Assembly: GCA_030641525.1 (NCBI GenBank)
Contig: DAOWHH010000008.1
Span: 1-34,032 of the forward strand
DNA: 34,032 bases
Origin: a bacterium
GTDB lineage: Bacteria; Patescibacteriota; Minisyncoccia; Phycocordibacterales; UBA12079
Direction: 5' to 3'
In this document: in pieces, positions 23,006-32,587 of the stretch
How the letters are laid out: each line of letters begins with the position of its first letter
How positions within the stretch are numbered: position 1 is the first letter of the stretch
Notes under the pieces: model-generated
Database searches by the model: none
Seen by the model: only the letters and a program-made list of their open reading frames with translations
Told to the model about the DNA's origin: nothing
Translations under genes and position numbers: made by a program

Positions 23006-23458
23006 CTATCTATATCTATCTTTCATTTCTCTATCTATATCTCTTTGTATATCTTTCTTTTTTATAGTTTCTCTCTTATCGTATTTTTTCTTTCCTTTCA
23101 CAACGGCTATTTCTAACTTGATTTTATTCCCCTTATTATACATTGAAACTGGGATAATTGTCAATCCCTTTTGAGCTTCTAAATTAGCTAGATGTGAAAT
23201 CTGTTTTTTACTTAATAAAAGGATTCTATTTCGCTTTGAGTCATAATCTAAAGGGGTGTTTTTGGGTTGGTAGGGTGGAATATTGGAATTAAATAATATA
23301 GCTTCATCTCCTCTAATACTGATATGAGAACCTTCAAGAGACCCTTTCTTTCCTTTAATAGATTTCACCTCAAAACCAAGCAATTTTATTCCTGCTTCTA
23401 ATTTCTCTAAAATCTCATATTTTAGTCCTATTTTTTTGTTCTTTATGAATATTGTCAT
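23006..23458 (-). CDS. smpB: SsrA-binding protein SmpB
   Basis: NKKIGLKYEILEKLEAGIKLLGFEVKSIKGKKGSLEGSHISI...DKRETIKKKDIQRDIDREMKDR. Confidence 0.97.
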   Translation of the reverse strand: MTIFIKNKKIGLKYEILEKLEAGIKLLGFEVKSIKGKKGSLEGSHISIRGDEAILFNSNIPPYQPKNTPLDYDSKRNRILLLSKKQISHLANLEAQKGLTIIPVSMYNKGNKIKLEIAVVKGKKKYDKRETIKKKDIQRDIDREMKDRYR

Positions 23459-23543
23459 AATTTCGAGTGAGGATTAGTAAAAATGATTATGGTAATATTT
23501 ATTTTTACTATGTCCGAGCGATGGAATTATATGCTTGCTTCAT
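23456..23543 (-). repeat. ~88-bp hairpin repeat, copy B, abutting the smpB start codon
   Basis: cataatttcgagtgaggattagtaaaaatgattatggtaatatttatttttactatgtccgagcgatggaattatatgcttgcttcat. Confidence 0.9.
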
Positions 23544-23545
23544 CT

Positions 23546-23632
23546 AATTTCGAGTGAGGATTAATAAAAATAATTATGTAATATTTATTTTTATTATGTC
23601 CGAACTATGTAATTATATGCTCGCTTCATATA
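23546..23632 (-). repeat. ~87-bp hairpin repeat, copy C, tandem with copy B
   Basis: aatttcgagtgaggattaataaaaataattatgtaatatttatttttattatgtccgaactatgtaattatatgctcgcttcata. Confidence 0.9.
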
Positions 23633-23672
23633 GTTATTAAAATATTAGCATATTTTCTGTTGTGAATGTATA

Positions 23673-25640
23673 ATGTTTTTAACTATGAAAAAACAAATAA
23701 AGAACCCTAAGTTTTTGATTAAACCAAAAAAGGGAAGAAAAAAAGGTAAAAAAGGTAAATTTGATATTGGTTTTGATATTAAAAAACCTAAATTAAGCTT
23801 TTTTAATAATTTTTTGAATATAATTATAATCCTATTCTTGGCGATTATGGTTTATTCAATGATAGCTGAAAATTTGGATAAACCTGAAGAAGTATCTATC
23901 TCTGAAATGGTTTCAGATATTTCTATTGGAGAAATAAAAACTATTGAAGTAGAGGGAGAAAGGCTGTCTATTATATATCAAGACGATTCAATTAAAAAAG
24001 CGAAAAAAGAAACTGAATCATCTTTATCAGAATCTTTGATTAATTACGGATTAAGTTCAGAACAATTAAATACTATTGATATAATTATCAAGGAACCAAG
24101 TGGTGTTCGGTTTTGGTTTTTGATGCTTGCGCCATTTCTTATTCCGATTTTATTTATATTAATTTTCTTTTGGTATATGACAAGGCAAGTAAAGGGTTCT
24201 AGTATGCAGGCCTTTAGTTTTGGAAATTCAAAAGCGAAATTTATTGATCCTAAAGACACTAAACAAAAAATAACTTTTAAAGATGTAGCTGGTGTTGAGG
24301 AAGCTAAAGAAGAATTAATTGAAATTGTAGATTTCTTAAAAAATCCCAAAAAGTTTTTAGATATTGGAGCTACTATCCCTAAAGGAGTGATATTAATGGG
24401 GTTGCCAGGAACGGGTAAAACTTTATTAGCTAGAGCTGTGGCTGGTGAAGCAGGTGTGCCTTTCTTTTCTATTTCTGGTTCTGAATTTGTAGAGATGTTT
24501 GTAGGAGTGGGTGCTTCTAGGGTGCGTGATTTATTTAAAGTTGCTAAAAAAATGGCTCCAGCCATAATTTTTATTGATGAAATTGATGCAGTAGGACGAG
24601 TGAGGGGAACTGGTGTGGGTGGGGGTAATGACGAAAGAGAGCAAACTTTAAATCAAATTCTTGTAGAAATGGATGGTTTTGAATCAAATGGAAAAGTGAT
24701 TGTAGTAGCTGCTACTAATAGACCTGATGTTTTGGATCCTGCTTTACTTCGTCCTGGTAGATTTGATAGAAGAGTAATTATAGATGCTCCTGATAGAAAA
24801 GACAGAGAAGCTATTCTTAAAATTCATTCTAAAAAGAAACCTTTTTCTGAAGATGTTGATTTGAAATTAATAGCCGAAAGAACTCCTGGGTTTTCTGGGG
24901 CTGATTTACAATCACTAATGAATGAAGGAGCAATTCTAGCAGCTCGAGAAGATCGTAAAAAAATATCTCAATTTGATTTGATTCGTTCAATTGAAAAAGT
25001 GATGTTAGGTCCAGAAAGAAAAAGTAATATAATGACGGAAAAAGAAAAGAAAATTATTGCTTATCATGAAGTAGGGCATGCATTAGTCGCTTCTCTTTTG
25101 CCTAACGCTGACCTTGTTCATAAGATTTCTATTATTTCTCGTGGTAGAGCTGCGGGTTATACAATTAAATTACCAGTGGAGGATAAGAGTTTATATGCTA
25201 AGAAATATTTTTTAGATGACATTGCTGTTTCTTTAGGTGGTTATTTAACAGAGAAAATGGTTTTTGGTGATATTACGACTGGTCCATCAAATGATTTACA
25301 AGTAGCATCTGCTTTGGCTAGGGATATGGTGACTAAATATGGTATGTCTGAAAAACTTGGTCCTATAGCTTTTGAAAAATCTGACAAGATAATGGTTCCT
25401 AATTATCCTACTAATAAAGTTTATTCAGAAGAAACAGCTAAAGAAATTGATAATGAAATTTCCAAAATTATGAAAGAAGCTCAAGAAAGAGTGAGAGATA
25501 TTTTAGAAAATAATAGAAAAGCTTTGGATATGATTTCGAAAAAATTAATGGAAGTGGAGACTTTGGAAAGAGATGATTATGAAAAACTTTTGATCTTGAA
25601 TGGTATTGAACCTAAAAAAGTATCAGGTATCAAGAAGTAA
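23673..25640 (+). CDS. ftsH: ATP-dependent zinc metalloprotease FtsH (true start probably 23685)
   Basis: Walker [21 protein letters not shown], second region of homology, HEVGH zinc motif. Confidence 0.97.
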   Translation: MFLTMKKQIKNPKFLIKPKKGRKKGKKGKFDIGFDIKKPKLSFFNNFLNIIIILFLAIMVYSMIAENLDKPEEVSISEMVSDISIGEIKTIEVEGERLSIIYQDDSIKKAKKETESSLSESLINYGLSSEQLNTIDIIIKEPSGVRFWFLMLAPFLIPILFILIFFWYMTRQVKGSSMQAFSFGNSKAKFIDPKDTKQKITFKDVAGVEEAKEELIEIVDFLKNPKKFLDIGATIPKGVILMGLPGTGKTLLARAVAGEAGVPFFSISGSEFVEMFVGVGASRVRDLFKVAKKMAPAIIFIDEIDAVGRVRGTGVGGGNDEREQTLNQILVEMDGFESNGKVIVVAATNRPDVLDPALLRPGRFDRRVIIDAPDRKDREAILKIHSKKKPFSEDVDLKLIAERTPGFSGADLQSLMNEGAILAAREDRKKISQFDLIRSIEKVMLGPERKSNIMTEKEKKIIAYHEVGHALVASLLPNADLVHKISIISRGRAAGYTIKLPVEDKSLYAKKYFLDDIAVSLGGYLTEKMVFGDITTGPSNDLQVASALARDMVTKYGMSEKLGPIAFEKSDKIMVPNYPTNKVYSEETAKEIDNEISKIMKEAQERVRDILENNRKALDMISKKLMEVETLERDDYEKLLILNGIEPKKVSGIKK

Positions 25641-25650
25641 GTATCAAGCG
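25620..25650. repeat. GTATCAGGTATCAAGAAGTAAGTATCAAGCG repeat overlapping the ftsH stop codon
   Basis: Same family as 2652-2686, 2897-2933 and 17832-17862. Confidence 0.7.
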
Positions 25651-25778
25651 AAAAAATTTGCTCTCTAAATCAAAACTTTGTTTTAATCCTAAATTAAAAC
25701 TTTGTTTTAATCGGACGAACATCAAAGATGTTTTAGTCGGACGAACATTCTTCAAAGTGTTTTAGTCGCAAATTTTTT
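25651..25778. repeat. Multi-hairpin element closed by an 11-bp outer stem
   Basis: aaaaaatttgc ... gcaaatttttt enclose four hairpins, two being GGACGAACAT..ATGTTTTAGTC modules. Confidence 0.8.
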
Positions 25779-25824
25779 ATATCACTATTTATTATATTCT
25801 GTTTAATAATTAACCAATCTAATA

Positions 25825-26514
25825 ATGAAAAAAATAAATATAACTGAAAAAGAAATTCGTCAAAGTCCTTTGACTATTGATGAAATAGAAAAACAAAAAA
25901 GCTTTTTTAATAAAAAATTAAAATTGATTGAAAAGGAATTTAGGTTAGGATTTGATTTTATTAAAAAATATCCTAAATCTATTACATTTTTTGGATCAAC
26001 TCGTTTTAAGGAAAATAATAAGTATTATGAAAAAGCGAGAGATTTGGCTAAATTATTATCAAAAGAAGGTTATGCTATTGTGACAGGGGGTGGTCCAGGA
26101 ATAATGGAAGCTGCTAATAGGGGAGCTGTAGAAAATAATTCAAAAGGGATATCTATTGGTTATGGAATTCAACTTCCACATGAACAAGTTATTAATCCTT
26201 ATGTCACAGAGAATTTGAATTTTCATTATTTTTTTAGTCGTAAAGTGATGTTGTCTTTTTCTGCTGAAGTTTATGTTTATTTCCCAGGAGGTTATGGAAC
26301 AATGGATGAATTTTTTGAAATTTTGACTCTTGTTCAGACAGGTAAACTTAAAAAAGTTCCTATTATTTTATTTGGAAGTGAATATTGGAATAAATTTGAT
26401 AAATTGATAAAAGAAACTCTTTTTGAAGAATTCAAAACTATAGATAAAGAAGATGTTGATCTTTATACTATAACTGACGATATTGAAGATGTGATGAAAA
26501 TAATCAGGGGTTAA
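25825..26514 (+). CDS. LOG family (lysine decarboxylase-like Rossmann) protein
   Basis: VTGGGPGIMEAANRGA and PGGYGTMDEFFEILTLVQTGK. Confidence 0.95.
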   Translation: MKKINITEKEIRQSPLTIDEIEKQKSFFNKKLKLIEKEFRLGFDFIKKYPKSITFFGSTRFKENNKYYEKARDLAKLLSKEGYAIVTGGGPGIMEAANRGAVENNSKGISIGYGIQLPHEQVINPYVTENLNFHYFFSRKVMLSFSAEVYVYFPGGYGTMDEFFEILTLVQTGKLKKVPIILFGSEYWNKFDKLIKETLFEEFKTIDKEDVDLYTITDDIEDVMKIIRG

Positions 26515-26529
26515 TTTTAAGTATAAATT

Positions 26530-27189
26530 ATGTTTAAAAAAATAACTAAAATAGTATTTTTGATAACTGTCTTATCGGTATCTATTTATTCTACAAATTA
26601 TACTATGGGTAGTGGTGTTAATGATTTGGGTATTGATATGAGTGGTCAAAATTTTGATAGAATTCTTTTTGTTCCAGGAATAAATACTTATACTTTTGAT
26701 TTGCTTCGTTGGAAAAGAGATTTAAAAAAGAATTTTCCAACTAAGGAGGTTATTTTTCTAGACGACTCAGTTTATTATTATTGGCAGGATGTTGAAACTG
26801 AAAAAGTTGTTGAAAAGGGAATTTCTATTTTGAATGATAATAAAGCTACACTAGTAATTAGTCATAGTTACGGAGGAGTTTTAGCTACAACCATGATAGA
26901 TAGGGCAGAAAATGATAATGTTGTGAAATTAATTACTATGGCTTCACCTCATAAAATGGATTCTTTTGGGATAGATAATTCTAAAGAGTATTTAGGAACA
27001 CCTGATGAGGTTGATGTTCCTACTTTTAGTTTTGGTGGTTATATAGATCCTGTGGTAATTTTTCCTAATACTAATAATGGAAATTCAAATCATCAAGATA
27101 TTTGGTCAGGACATAGTAGTTTTCTTTTTAATAAAAATGTTCGGCGAAAGGTTTTAGAATTTGCTCTTGGTCTTAAATATGAAGATTGA
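26530..27189 (+). CDS. Secreted alpha/beta hydrolase (lipase-like)
   Basis: N-terminal hydrophobic segment, FVPGINTYTFDL, nucleophile elbow SHSYGG, ITMASPH. Confidence 0.8.
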   Translation: MFKKITKIVFLITVLSVSIYSTNYTMGSGVNDLGIDMSGQNFDRILFVPGINTYTFDLLRWKRDLKKNFPTKEVIFLDDSVYYYWQDVETEKVVEKGISILNDNKATLVISHSYGGVLATTMIDRAENDNVVKLITMASPHKMDSFGIDNSKEYLGTPDEVDVPTFSFGGYIDPVVIFPNTNNGNSNHQDIWSGHSSFLFNKNVRRKVLEFALGLKYED

Positions 27190-27204
27190 TAATATTTTGC
27201 ACAT

Positions 27205-27240
27205 TAAAAAAACCCATCGATCATATAGATGACGGGTTTA
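27205..27240. terminator. Bidirectional terminator-like hairpin
   Basis: aaaaaaacccatcgatcatatagatgacgggttta between convergent genes. Confidence 0.65.
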
Positions 27241-27612
27241 TGATTGTTTTCTTTCTGTATGTATTACAGATCGGAAAGACTTTCTTGTGTTGTATTTTGT
27301 GAAATAAATGGAATTGATATTTTTTATCTCACCATTTTTATTATAAAAAGTGAGTATCACATTACCATTAGGGTATTTTGTTATTCTTTTAAGAACAAAA
27401 GGTCCTTTTCCGTTTTTTTCTTTCATACACTCGGCAGCAAACCTTGTCGGAAGTCCAAATAATAACTTAGGATCAATCCAACTAATTTTTTCCTTAACCT
27501 CAATTTTAATTGAAGTAAATGATCCGTAAGGTTCTTGTAATATAGTTTCTTTAAGATTACTATAAATTGGTTTTTCAAGATTACCGAGGGAGTTATTTAA
27601 TGCTACTAACAT
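27238..27612 (-). CDS. Hypothetical protein
   Basis: 124-aa ORF with strong Shine-Dalgarno (aaaggagaaattATG). Confidence 0.7.
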   Translation of the reverse strand: MLVALNNSLGNLEKPIYSNLKETILQEPYGSFTSIKIEVKEKISWIDPKLLFGLPTRFAAECMKEKNGKGPFVLKRITKYPNGNVILTFYNKNGEIKNINSIYFTKYNTRKSFRSVIHTERKQS

Positions 27613-27751
27613 AATTTCTCCTTTATTTGTAGTAATTTGATATGTACTAAACTTATTTTAATTATACACAATATATAGAATTAAGTCAAAGGTTAAATAA
27701 ATTGATTTTAAATTTGTATTTGGATATTATGTAAATAATAATGTAATAATT

Positions 27752-28177
27752 ATGAAAAATTATAATATAAACAATTTACCTGAAGAAATGCAGAAAATAA
27801 TTGGTGAATTAAAGCAGTCAAAAAATAAATTGGATTGTTTACATAAGGCTTATGATGCTTTAACAGCTAAGCATAGAGGGTATAGATATGCTACTATCAC
27901 ACATTTTTCTAATTTATTTATTAAAAATCCGAATGAGCTTTGGGATAAGCGAGAAAAAATACTTTGTACTAATTTGAACCACCTATTAAAAATATTATTA
28001 GTAGGAAGTGGTTTTTTTATGGATAAAGATGTCAAAAAGAAGTGGACAAGTGTTGGTTACACATCACCACACCAATATTTAAGAGTAAAAATAAATGATA
28101 ATCAATATATTAATGTAGATGTCTGGGGTAAAGCAAACGGAATTGAATTTGGTGATTACGCTCACGGTTTTCATTAA
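27752..28177 (+). CDS. Transglutaminase-like / papain-fold protein (tentative)
   Basis: Cys in ILCTNLNHLLKILL, His in SPHQYLRVKI, Asp in YINVDVWGKA, in the order expected for a Cys-His-Asp triad. Confidence 0.55.
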   Translation: MKNYNINNLPEEMQKIIGELKQSKNKLDCLHKAYDALTAKHRGYRYATITHFSNLFIKNPNELWDKREKILCTNLNHLLKILLVGSGFFMDKDVKKKWTSVGYTSPHQYLRVKINDNQYINVDVWGKANGIEFGDYAHGFH

Positions 28178-28239
28178 AAACTTGTGTAAATATGAACGTT
28201 TGATATAATATACTGTAATTAGTATTTAAACATTCATCT

Positions 28240-28902
28240 ATGGTAAAAAGAAAAGAAAAAATATTAGCTATTAAACTTAGGAAAGAGGGTAAAAGTTATT
28301 CCCAGATTCAGGGTATTGTAAAGGTGAGTAAAGGAACACTTAGTGATTGGCTCAAAAATTATCCTTTATCTCGAGAACGGTTAATCAAATTACGTGATAA
28401 AAATCCAAAACGTATAGAGAATTATCGAAATACATGTCAAAAACGACGGGGAAAGATTTTAAAAGAGGTATATAATAAAGTAAAAAAAGATATAGGGAAA
28501 TTTTCAAAAAGAGATTTATTTATTGCTGGGTTATTTATGTATTGGGGTGAAGGAACAAAAACATTTAATACTGCTACTTCTATTTCTAATACTGATCCGG
28601 CAGTTTTAAAACTTTTTATAAAGTGGTTAAATGATTTTGGTATAGACAAAAAAAGTTTAAGAATTAAACTTCATTTATATTCAGATATGAATATAAAAAA
28701 AGAAACAAAATTTTGGGTAGACGAGCTTTCTATACCAATATCACAGTTTAGAAATCCGTACATAAAAAAGAATGAATTTAAAGATATAACATATCGTAAA
28801 GGAAAGTTTGGACACGGGACTTGTAATGTGTTATTTTATAATCGACAGTTTAATGATTATATTTTGACGGGTTTGGTTCGTCTTCAGGAAATATTTAAAT
28901 AA
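28240..28902 (+). CDS. HTH protein with possible LAGLIDADG-like domain
   Basis: N-terminal HTH (KLRKEGKSYSQIQGIVKVSKGTLSDWLKN), then LFIAGLFMYWGEGTK...DPAVLKLFIKWLNDFG. Confidence 0.6.
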   Translation: MVKRKEKILAIKLRKEGKSYSQIQGIVKVSKGTLSDWLKNYPLSRERLIKLRDKNPKRIENYRNTCQKRRGKILKEVYNKVKKDIGKFSKRDLFIAGLFMYWGEGTKTFNTATSISNTDPAVLKLFIKWLNDFGIDKKSLRIKLHLYSDMNIKKETKFWVDELSIPISQFRNPYIKKNEFKDITYRKGKFGHGTCNVLFYNRQFNDYILTGLVRLQEIFK

Positions 28903-28905
28903 TTT

Positions 28906-28979
28906 GCGCTCATAGCTCAATTTGGTAGAGCACGTTGCTTATACCGACGCGGTTCTTGGTTCAAGTCCAAGTGGGCGCA
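28906..28979 (+). tRNA. tRNA-Ile (anticodon UAU), CCA not encoded
   Basis: Full cloverleaf: GCGCTCA/TGGGCGC acceptor, GCTC/GAGC D-stem, CGTTG-CTTATAC-CGACG anticodon arm, CTTGG-TTCAAGT-CCAAG T-arm. Confidence 0.9.
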
Positions 28980-29007
28980 CAAAGTTTTTAAATCTATATA
29001 ATTTGTC

Positions 29008-29042
29008 CACAAAAGACTTCGGTAAATTCGAGGTCTTTTGTG
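29008..29042. terminator. Terminator-like hairpin after tRNA-Ile
   Basis: ccacaaaagac...gtcttttgtg. Confidence 0.65.
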
Positions 29043-29121
29043 TTATTATTCATTATAAATATAAGAATTCTAGAGGTCTCTAAGACTCATTGATTTTTAA
29101 TGAGTTTTCAATAATATTTGT

Positions 29122-29652
29122 ATGTTACAGAATATAATTATTTTTTTTGTGTTTGGAAGTTTTATTGGATGGTGTCTTGAAGTACTTGATTGGTTTCTAA
29201 AAACTAAAAAGACTAAAATCAAAAGAAAAGCTAAAATCAAAATTAGAAGATTTATGATTGGTCCTTATCGTCCTATTTACGGATTAGGGTTTGTGATTAT
29301 ATTTTTTGTATTATCTATTGAAATAGGTATTTTATGGAGAGTGTTTATAGCATTGTCTTCTGTAGTTGTATTGGAGTTAGTATTAGGGTTGTTCTATATA
29401 AGAATAGGGATACCTTTGTGGGATTATACTAATAGTAGATATAAAAATTATAAAGGAATTGTTAGCATTAGCTCTTCAGCGTTTTGGTTATTAGGAATAA
29501 TAGCGTTTTATTATTTTATTTTCCTAAATCTAGATAAATTTTTAAATTTTATTTTGGACAATAATTTACTTAATATTATTAATTCTCTTTGCGTTGTTAT
29601 TGCTGTAGATTTTATTGTCTCTTTTTATAGGGCGAAAAAGAAATTTAAATAA
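29122..29652 (+). CDS. Membrane protein, putative ABC-transporter CmpB-type (PF06541-like)
   Basis: FVFGSFIGWCLEVLDW...RRFMIGPYRPIYGLGFV...PLWDYTNSRYKNYKGIVSI. Confidence 0.7.
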   Translation: MLQNIIIFFVFGSFIGWCLEVLDWFLKTKKTKIKRKAKIKIRRFMIGPYRPIYGLGFVIIFFVLSIEIGILWRVFIALSSVVVLELVLGLFYIRIGIPLWDYTNSRYKNYKGIVSISSSAFWLLGIIAFYYFIFLNLDKFLNFILDNNLLNIINSLCVVIAVDFIVSFYRAKKKFK

Positions 29653-29658
29653 AGTTTT

Positions 29659-31836
29659 TTATTCAAAATGGATTAATTCTTTTGTTTTGACAACCCTCTC
29701 TTTAATAAGAGGGTATTTTTTTAATTTAGGATCTTTTTCTATTATTTGTTGAGCTTCTTTCCGAGAGGCTTCTAACATTTTTATATTTTTAATCGCTTCC
29801 ATTCCTAAATCTGATATACCCCATTGTTTATTTCCTATTAATTCTCCCGGACCTCTTATTTCAAGATCAAATTCTGATAATTCAAATCCATTTTTAGCTG
29901 TTTTGAGAGCATTTAATCTTTCTATTGTTTTTTTTGTTTTAGATTCGCAAAAAACATAACAATATGATTGATGATTACTTCTTATTACTCGTCCACGAAG
30001 CTGATGAAGCTGGGCTAAACCAAATCTTTCGGCTCCTTCTAAGATTATTACTGTAGCATTAGGAACATTAACCCCGACTTCTATTACAGAAGTGGCTACT
30101 AAAATAGAAATCTTTTTGTTAACAAAATCATTCATAATTTCTTCTTTTTCATTGGGTTTCATTTTGCTATGTAATATTCCTATTTCATATTCAGGAAAAA
30201 TTTCTTTTTTTAATCGTTTTGCTTCTGCTTTGACTGATTTTAATCTAAGAGCAGTGGCTTTATCTGGGTCAGGTTCATCAATACGAGGGCAAATTACATA
30301 CATTTGTCTTCCTTTCTTTAATTCTTTGCGAATTTTTTCATAAGATTCATTTCTTTTGCTTGGTGTAATAATATTTGTAATGATTGGTTTTCTTCCATGA
30401 GGCATTTCATCTAATAAAGTTAAATCTAGATCACCGTAAATACTCAAAGCAAGAGTACGAGGAATAGGAGTGGCTGTCATAGAAAGTAAATGCGGACATA
30501 GATTTTCTATTTCGGAATCTGATTTTTGAGTTAATCTTTTTCTTTGCATAAGTCCGAAGCGATGTTGTTCATCAATGATTACATAGGCAAGACTTTTAAA
30601 TTTTACTGATTTTGAGATAAGAGAGTGGGTCCCTATTAAAATAGGAATTGATCCGTCTTCAACCCATTTTAAAAGTTGAGCTCTTGAGATCTTTGTCCAA
30701 TCAGTTGGATCTACTTTAGACGGGAATTTACAACAACCACTTGAGGTAATCAGACCAATATTGATATTAAGGTGTGAAAAATATTTAATAAATGACTCAA
30801 AATGTTGTTTAGCTAATATTTCAGTCGGTACCATGTAGGCGGTTTGAAGATTCCCGTAATTTTTTCCGTTGGGTTTGGTGGTTGTGACAGCATAAACAGC
30901 TGAAGCAGCTACTGCTGTTTTTCCAGAACCGACATCTCCTTCTAAAAGTCTATTCATAGCAAAATTTTTTCCGAAATCTTCTAAAATCTGATTAATAGAT
31001 TTTTTCTGTGAAAGAGTTGGTGTGAAAGGGAATCTTTTTATAAACTCATTCATTTCCTTTTTAGTTTTTTTAATTTTGAAAGATGGATTTTCTTGATATT
31101 CTTTTTTTAATTTAGCTCGTGAAAGTTGAATAAAAAATATTTCTTCAAAAGCAAATCTTTTTCTTGCCGCTACAGCATCTGATTTTTTTTGAGGACTATG
31201 AATCCAAATCAGAGCTGTTTTGAGAGTAGGTAAATTATATTTCTTAAGAACTTTTTCAGGAATAGGATCTTCTAATTCATCTAAAATATTTTCAGAAAAT
31301 ATTTTTTGAATTTTATGATAAATCCATCCTGAATTTAATCCTCTTTTTTCTGAGTAAATGGGATAGATGAAATTATCTTTTTTTGAATTTTTAGAATTAA
31401 AAAGAGATTTATCAATATCTAAAGGAATCTCTGCTACAATTTTATATTCAGGGTTATTTATACATAATTGTCTGTTTCGCTCGGTGATTGTTCCTTGTAA
31501 TTTAACTGATGAACCAACAGCTAACATTTTGGCTATATATGGTTGATTGAACCAAATAGCTTTGATTGTTCCTGTGGTATCTTCCAAAATAGCTTCTGTC
31601 ATTGGTATTTTTTTGACATAGGCTTTTCTCATATTTATGCTTTTTACCTTGGCATAAATAATTGTTTTATCATTATTTTGAAGGTTTTTAATATTCTTTA
31701 ATTCTTCTGTATTCTCATAACGAGAGGGGAAATAAAATAACAAATTTTCTATGGTTTTCAGACCAATTTTTTTGAATGCTTTTTTCTGTACTTCTGTGGT
31801 ACGGAATTCTTTTTCTATCAGAGAATCTAAATTCAT
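29659..31836 (-). CDS. recG: ATP-dependent DNA helicase RecG
   Basis: LLEGDVGSGKTAVAASA, MVPTEILAKQH, IIDEQHRFG, MTATPIPRTLALSIYGDLDL, QLRGRVIRSNHQSYC. Confidence 0.97.
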   Translation of the reverse strand: MNLDSLIEKEFRTTEVQKKAFKKIGLKTIENLLFYFPSRYENTEELKNIKNLQNNDKTIIYAKVKSINMRKAYVKKIPMTEAILEDTTGTIKAIWFNQPYIAKMLAVGSSVKLQGTITERNRQLCINNPEYKIVAEIPLDIDKSLFNSKNSKKDNFIYPIYSEKRGLNSGWIYHKIQKIFSENILDELEDPIPEKVLKKYNLPTLKTALIWIHSPQKKSDAVAARKRFAFEEIFFIQLSRAKLKKEYQENPSFKIKKTKKEMNEFIKRFPFTPTLSQKKSINQILEDFGKNFAMNRLLEGDVGSGKTAVAASAVYAVTTTKPNGKNYGNLQTAYMVPTEILAKQHFESFIKYFSHLNINIGLITSSGCCKFPSKVDPTDWTKISRAQLLKWVEDGSIPILIGTHSLISKSVKFKSLAYVIIDEQHRFGLMQRKRLTQKSDSEIENLCPHLLSMTATPIPRTLALSIYGDLDLTLLDEMPHGRKPIITNIITPSKRNESYEKIRKELKKGRQMYVICPRIDEPDPDKATALRLKSVKAEAKRLKKEIFPEYEIGILHSKMKPNEKEEIMNDFVNKKISILVATSVIEVGVNVPNATVIILEGAERFGLAQLHQLRGRVIRSNHQSYCYVFCESKTKKTIERLNALKTAKNGFELSEFDLEIRGPGELIGNKQWGISDLGMEAIKNIKMLEASRKEAQQIIEKDPKLKKYPLIKERVVKTKELIHFE

Positions 31837-31869
31837 TTTTCCATTCTAGCATATTTTATCCTATTCTAA

Positions 31870-31905
31870 ATCTCCGGAGGTCCAACCTCCGGAGGTTTGT
31901 TTTTG
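31870..31905. terminator. Bidirectional terminator-like hairpin
   Basis: tctccggaggt-ccaa-cctccggaggtttgttttt. Confidence 0.7.
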
Positions 31906-31974
31906 TGGTGGTTTATTTTTTCTGATATAATTTTTTGTAGAAGATTAATATAAAAGATTAATTTAATAAAAATC

Positions 31975-32586
31975 ATGAAAAAAACTTTGGAAAATTTGGG
32001 TAAAGCGTTTTTAGGTGAAAGTCAAGCTAGAAACCGTTATTCTTTTTATGCAAAAATTGCTCTTAAAGAAGGTTATGAACAAATTTCGGAGATATTTTTG
32101 AAAACAGCAGAGAATGAAAAAGAACATGCTAAATGGTTATTTAGATTAATTAATGAATTGAAGGTCCTTAACTCTTCAGATGGGCGAGTTAAAGAAGAAA
32201 ATTTTGAAAAACTTGTTGTTGAAGCTGAAGTGCCAATGGTATTAGGTACTACTATTGAAAATCTTAAAGCGGCTATTGAAGGTGAACATTATGAAAATAC
32301 AGAAATGTATCCTGAATTTGCAGATATGGCTGAAGAAGAATGTTTTCCTGAAATTGCAAAAAGATTAAGAGCCATTGCTATTGCAGAGGAACATCATGAG
32401 GAAACTTATATTCGTTTACTTGATAATATTGAAAATAAAAAAGTCTTTCAAAGGGATGAAGAAAAGAATTGGGTTTGTAGAAAATGTGGTTATAGACATA
32501 CAGGAAAAGAAGCTCCTGAAAAATGTCCTTCATGCGATCATGAACAAAAATATTTTGAGTTAGATTCCTATATTTGTAATATCTAA
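31975..32586 (+). CDS. Rubrerythrin
   Basis: Ferritin-like domain (EKEHAKWLFRLI, EEHHEETY) plus rubredoxin domain WVCRKCGYRHTGKEAPEKCPSCDHEQKYFE. Confidence 0.97.
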   Translation: MKKTLENLGKAFLGESQARNRYSFYAKIALKEGYEQISEIFLKTAENEKEHAKWLFRLINELKVLNSSDGRVKEENFEKLVVEAEVPMVLGTTIENLKAAIEGEHYENTEMYPEFADMAEEECFPEIAKRLRAIAIAEEHHEETYIRLLDNIENKKVFQRDEEKNWVCRKCGYRHTGKEAPEKCPSCDHEQKYFELDSYICNI

Positions 32587-32587
32587 A

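Noticed and set aside
23456-23632. CRISPR-like array from tandem ~88-bp repeats
   Set aside because: Only two tandem copies, almost no spacer between them, long hairpin units and no cas genes in the window.
24044-24565. 173-aa minus-strand ORF opposite ftsH
   Set aside because: Antisense to the conserved AAA domain; no independent coding evidence.
29698-29722. accctctctttaataagagggt hairpin near the recG 3' end
   Set aside because: Short arms encoding ordinary C-terminal residues; could be chance.
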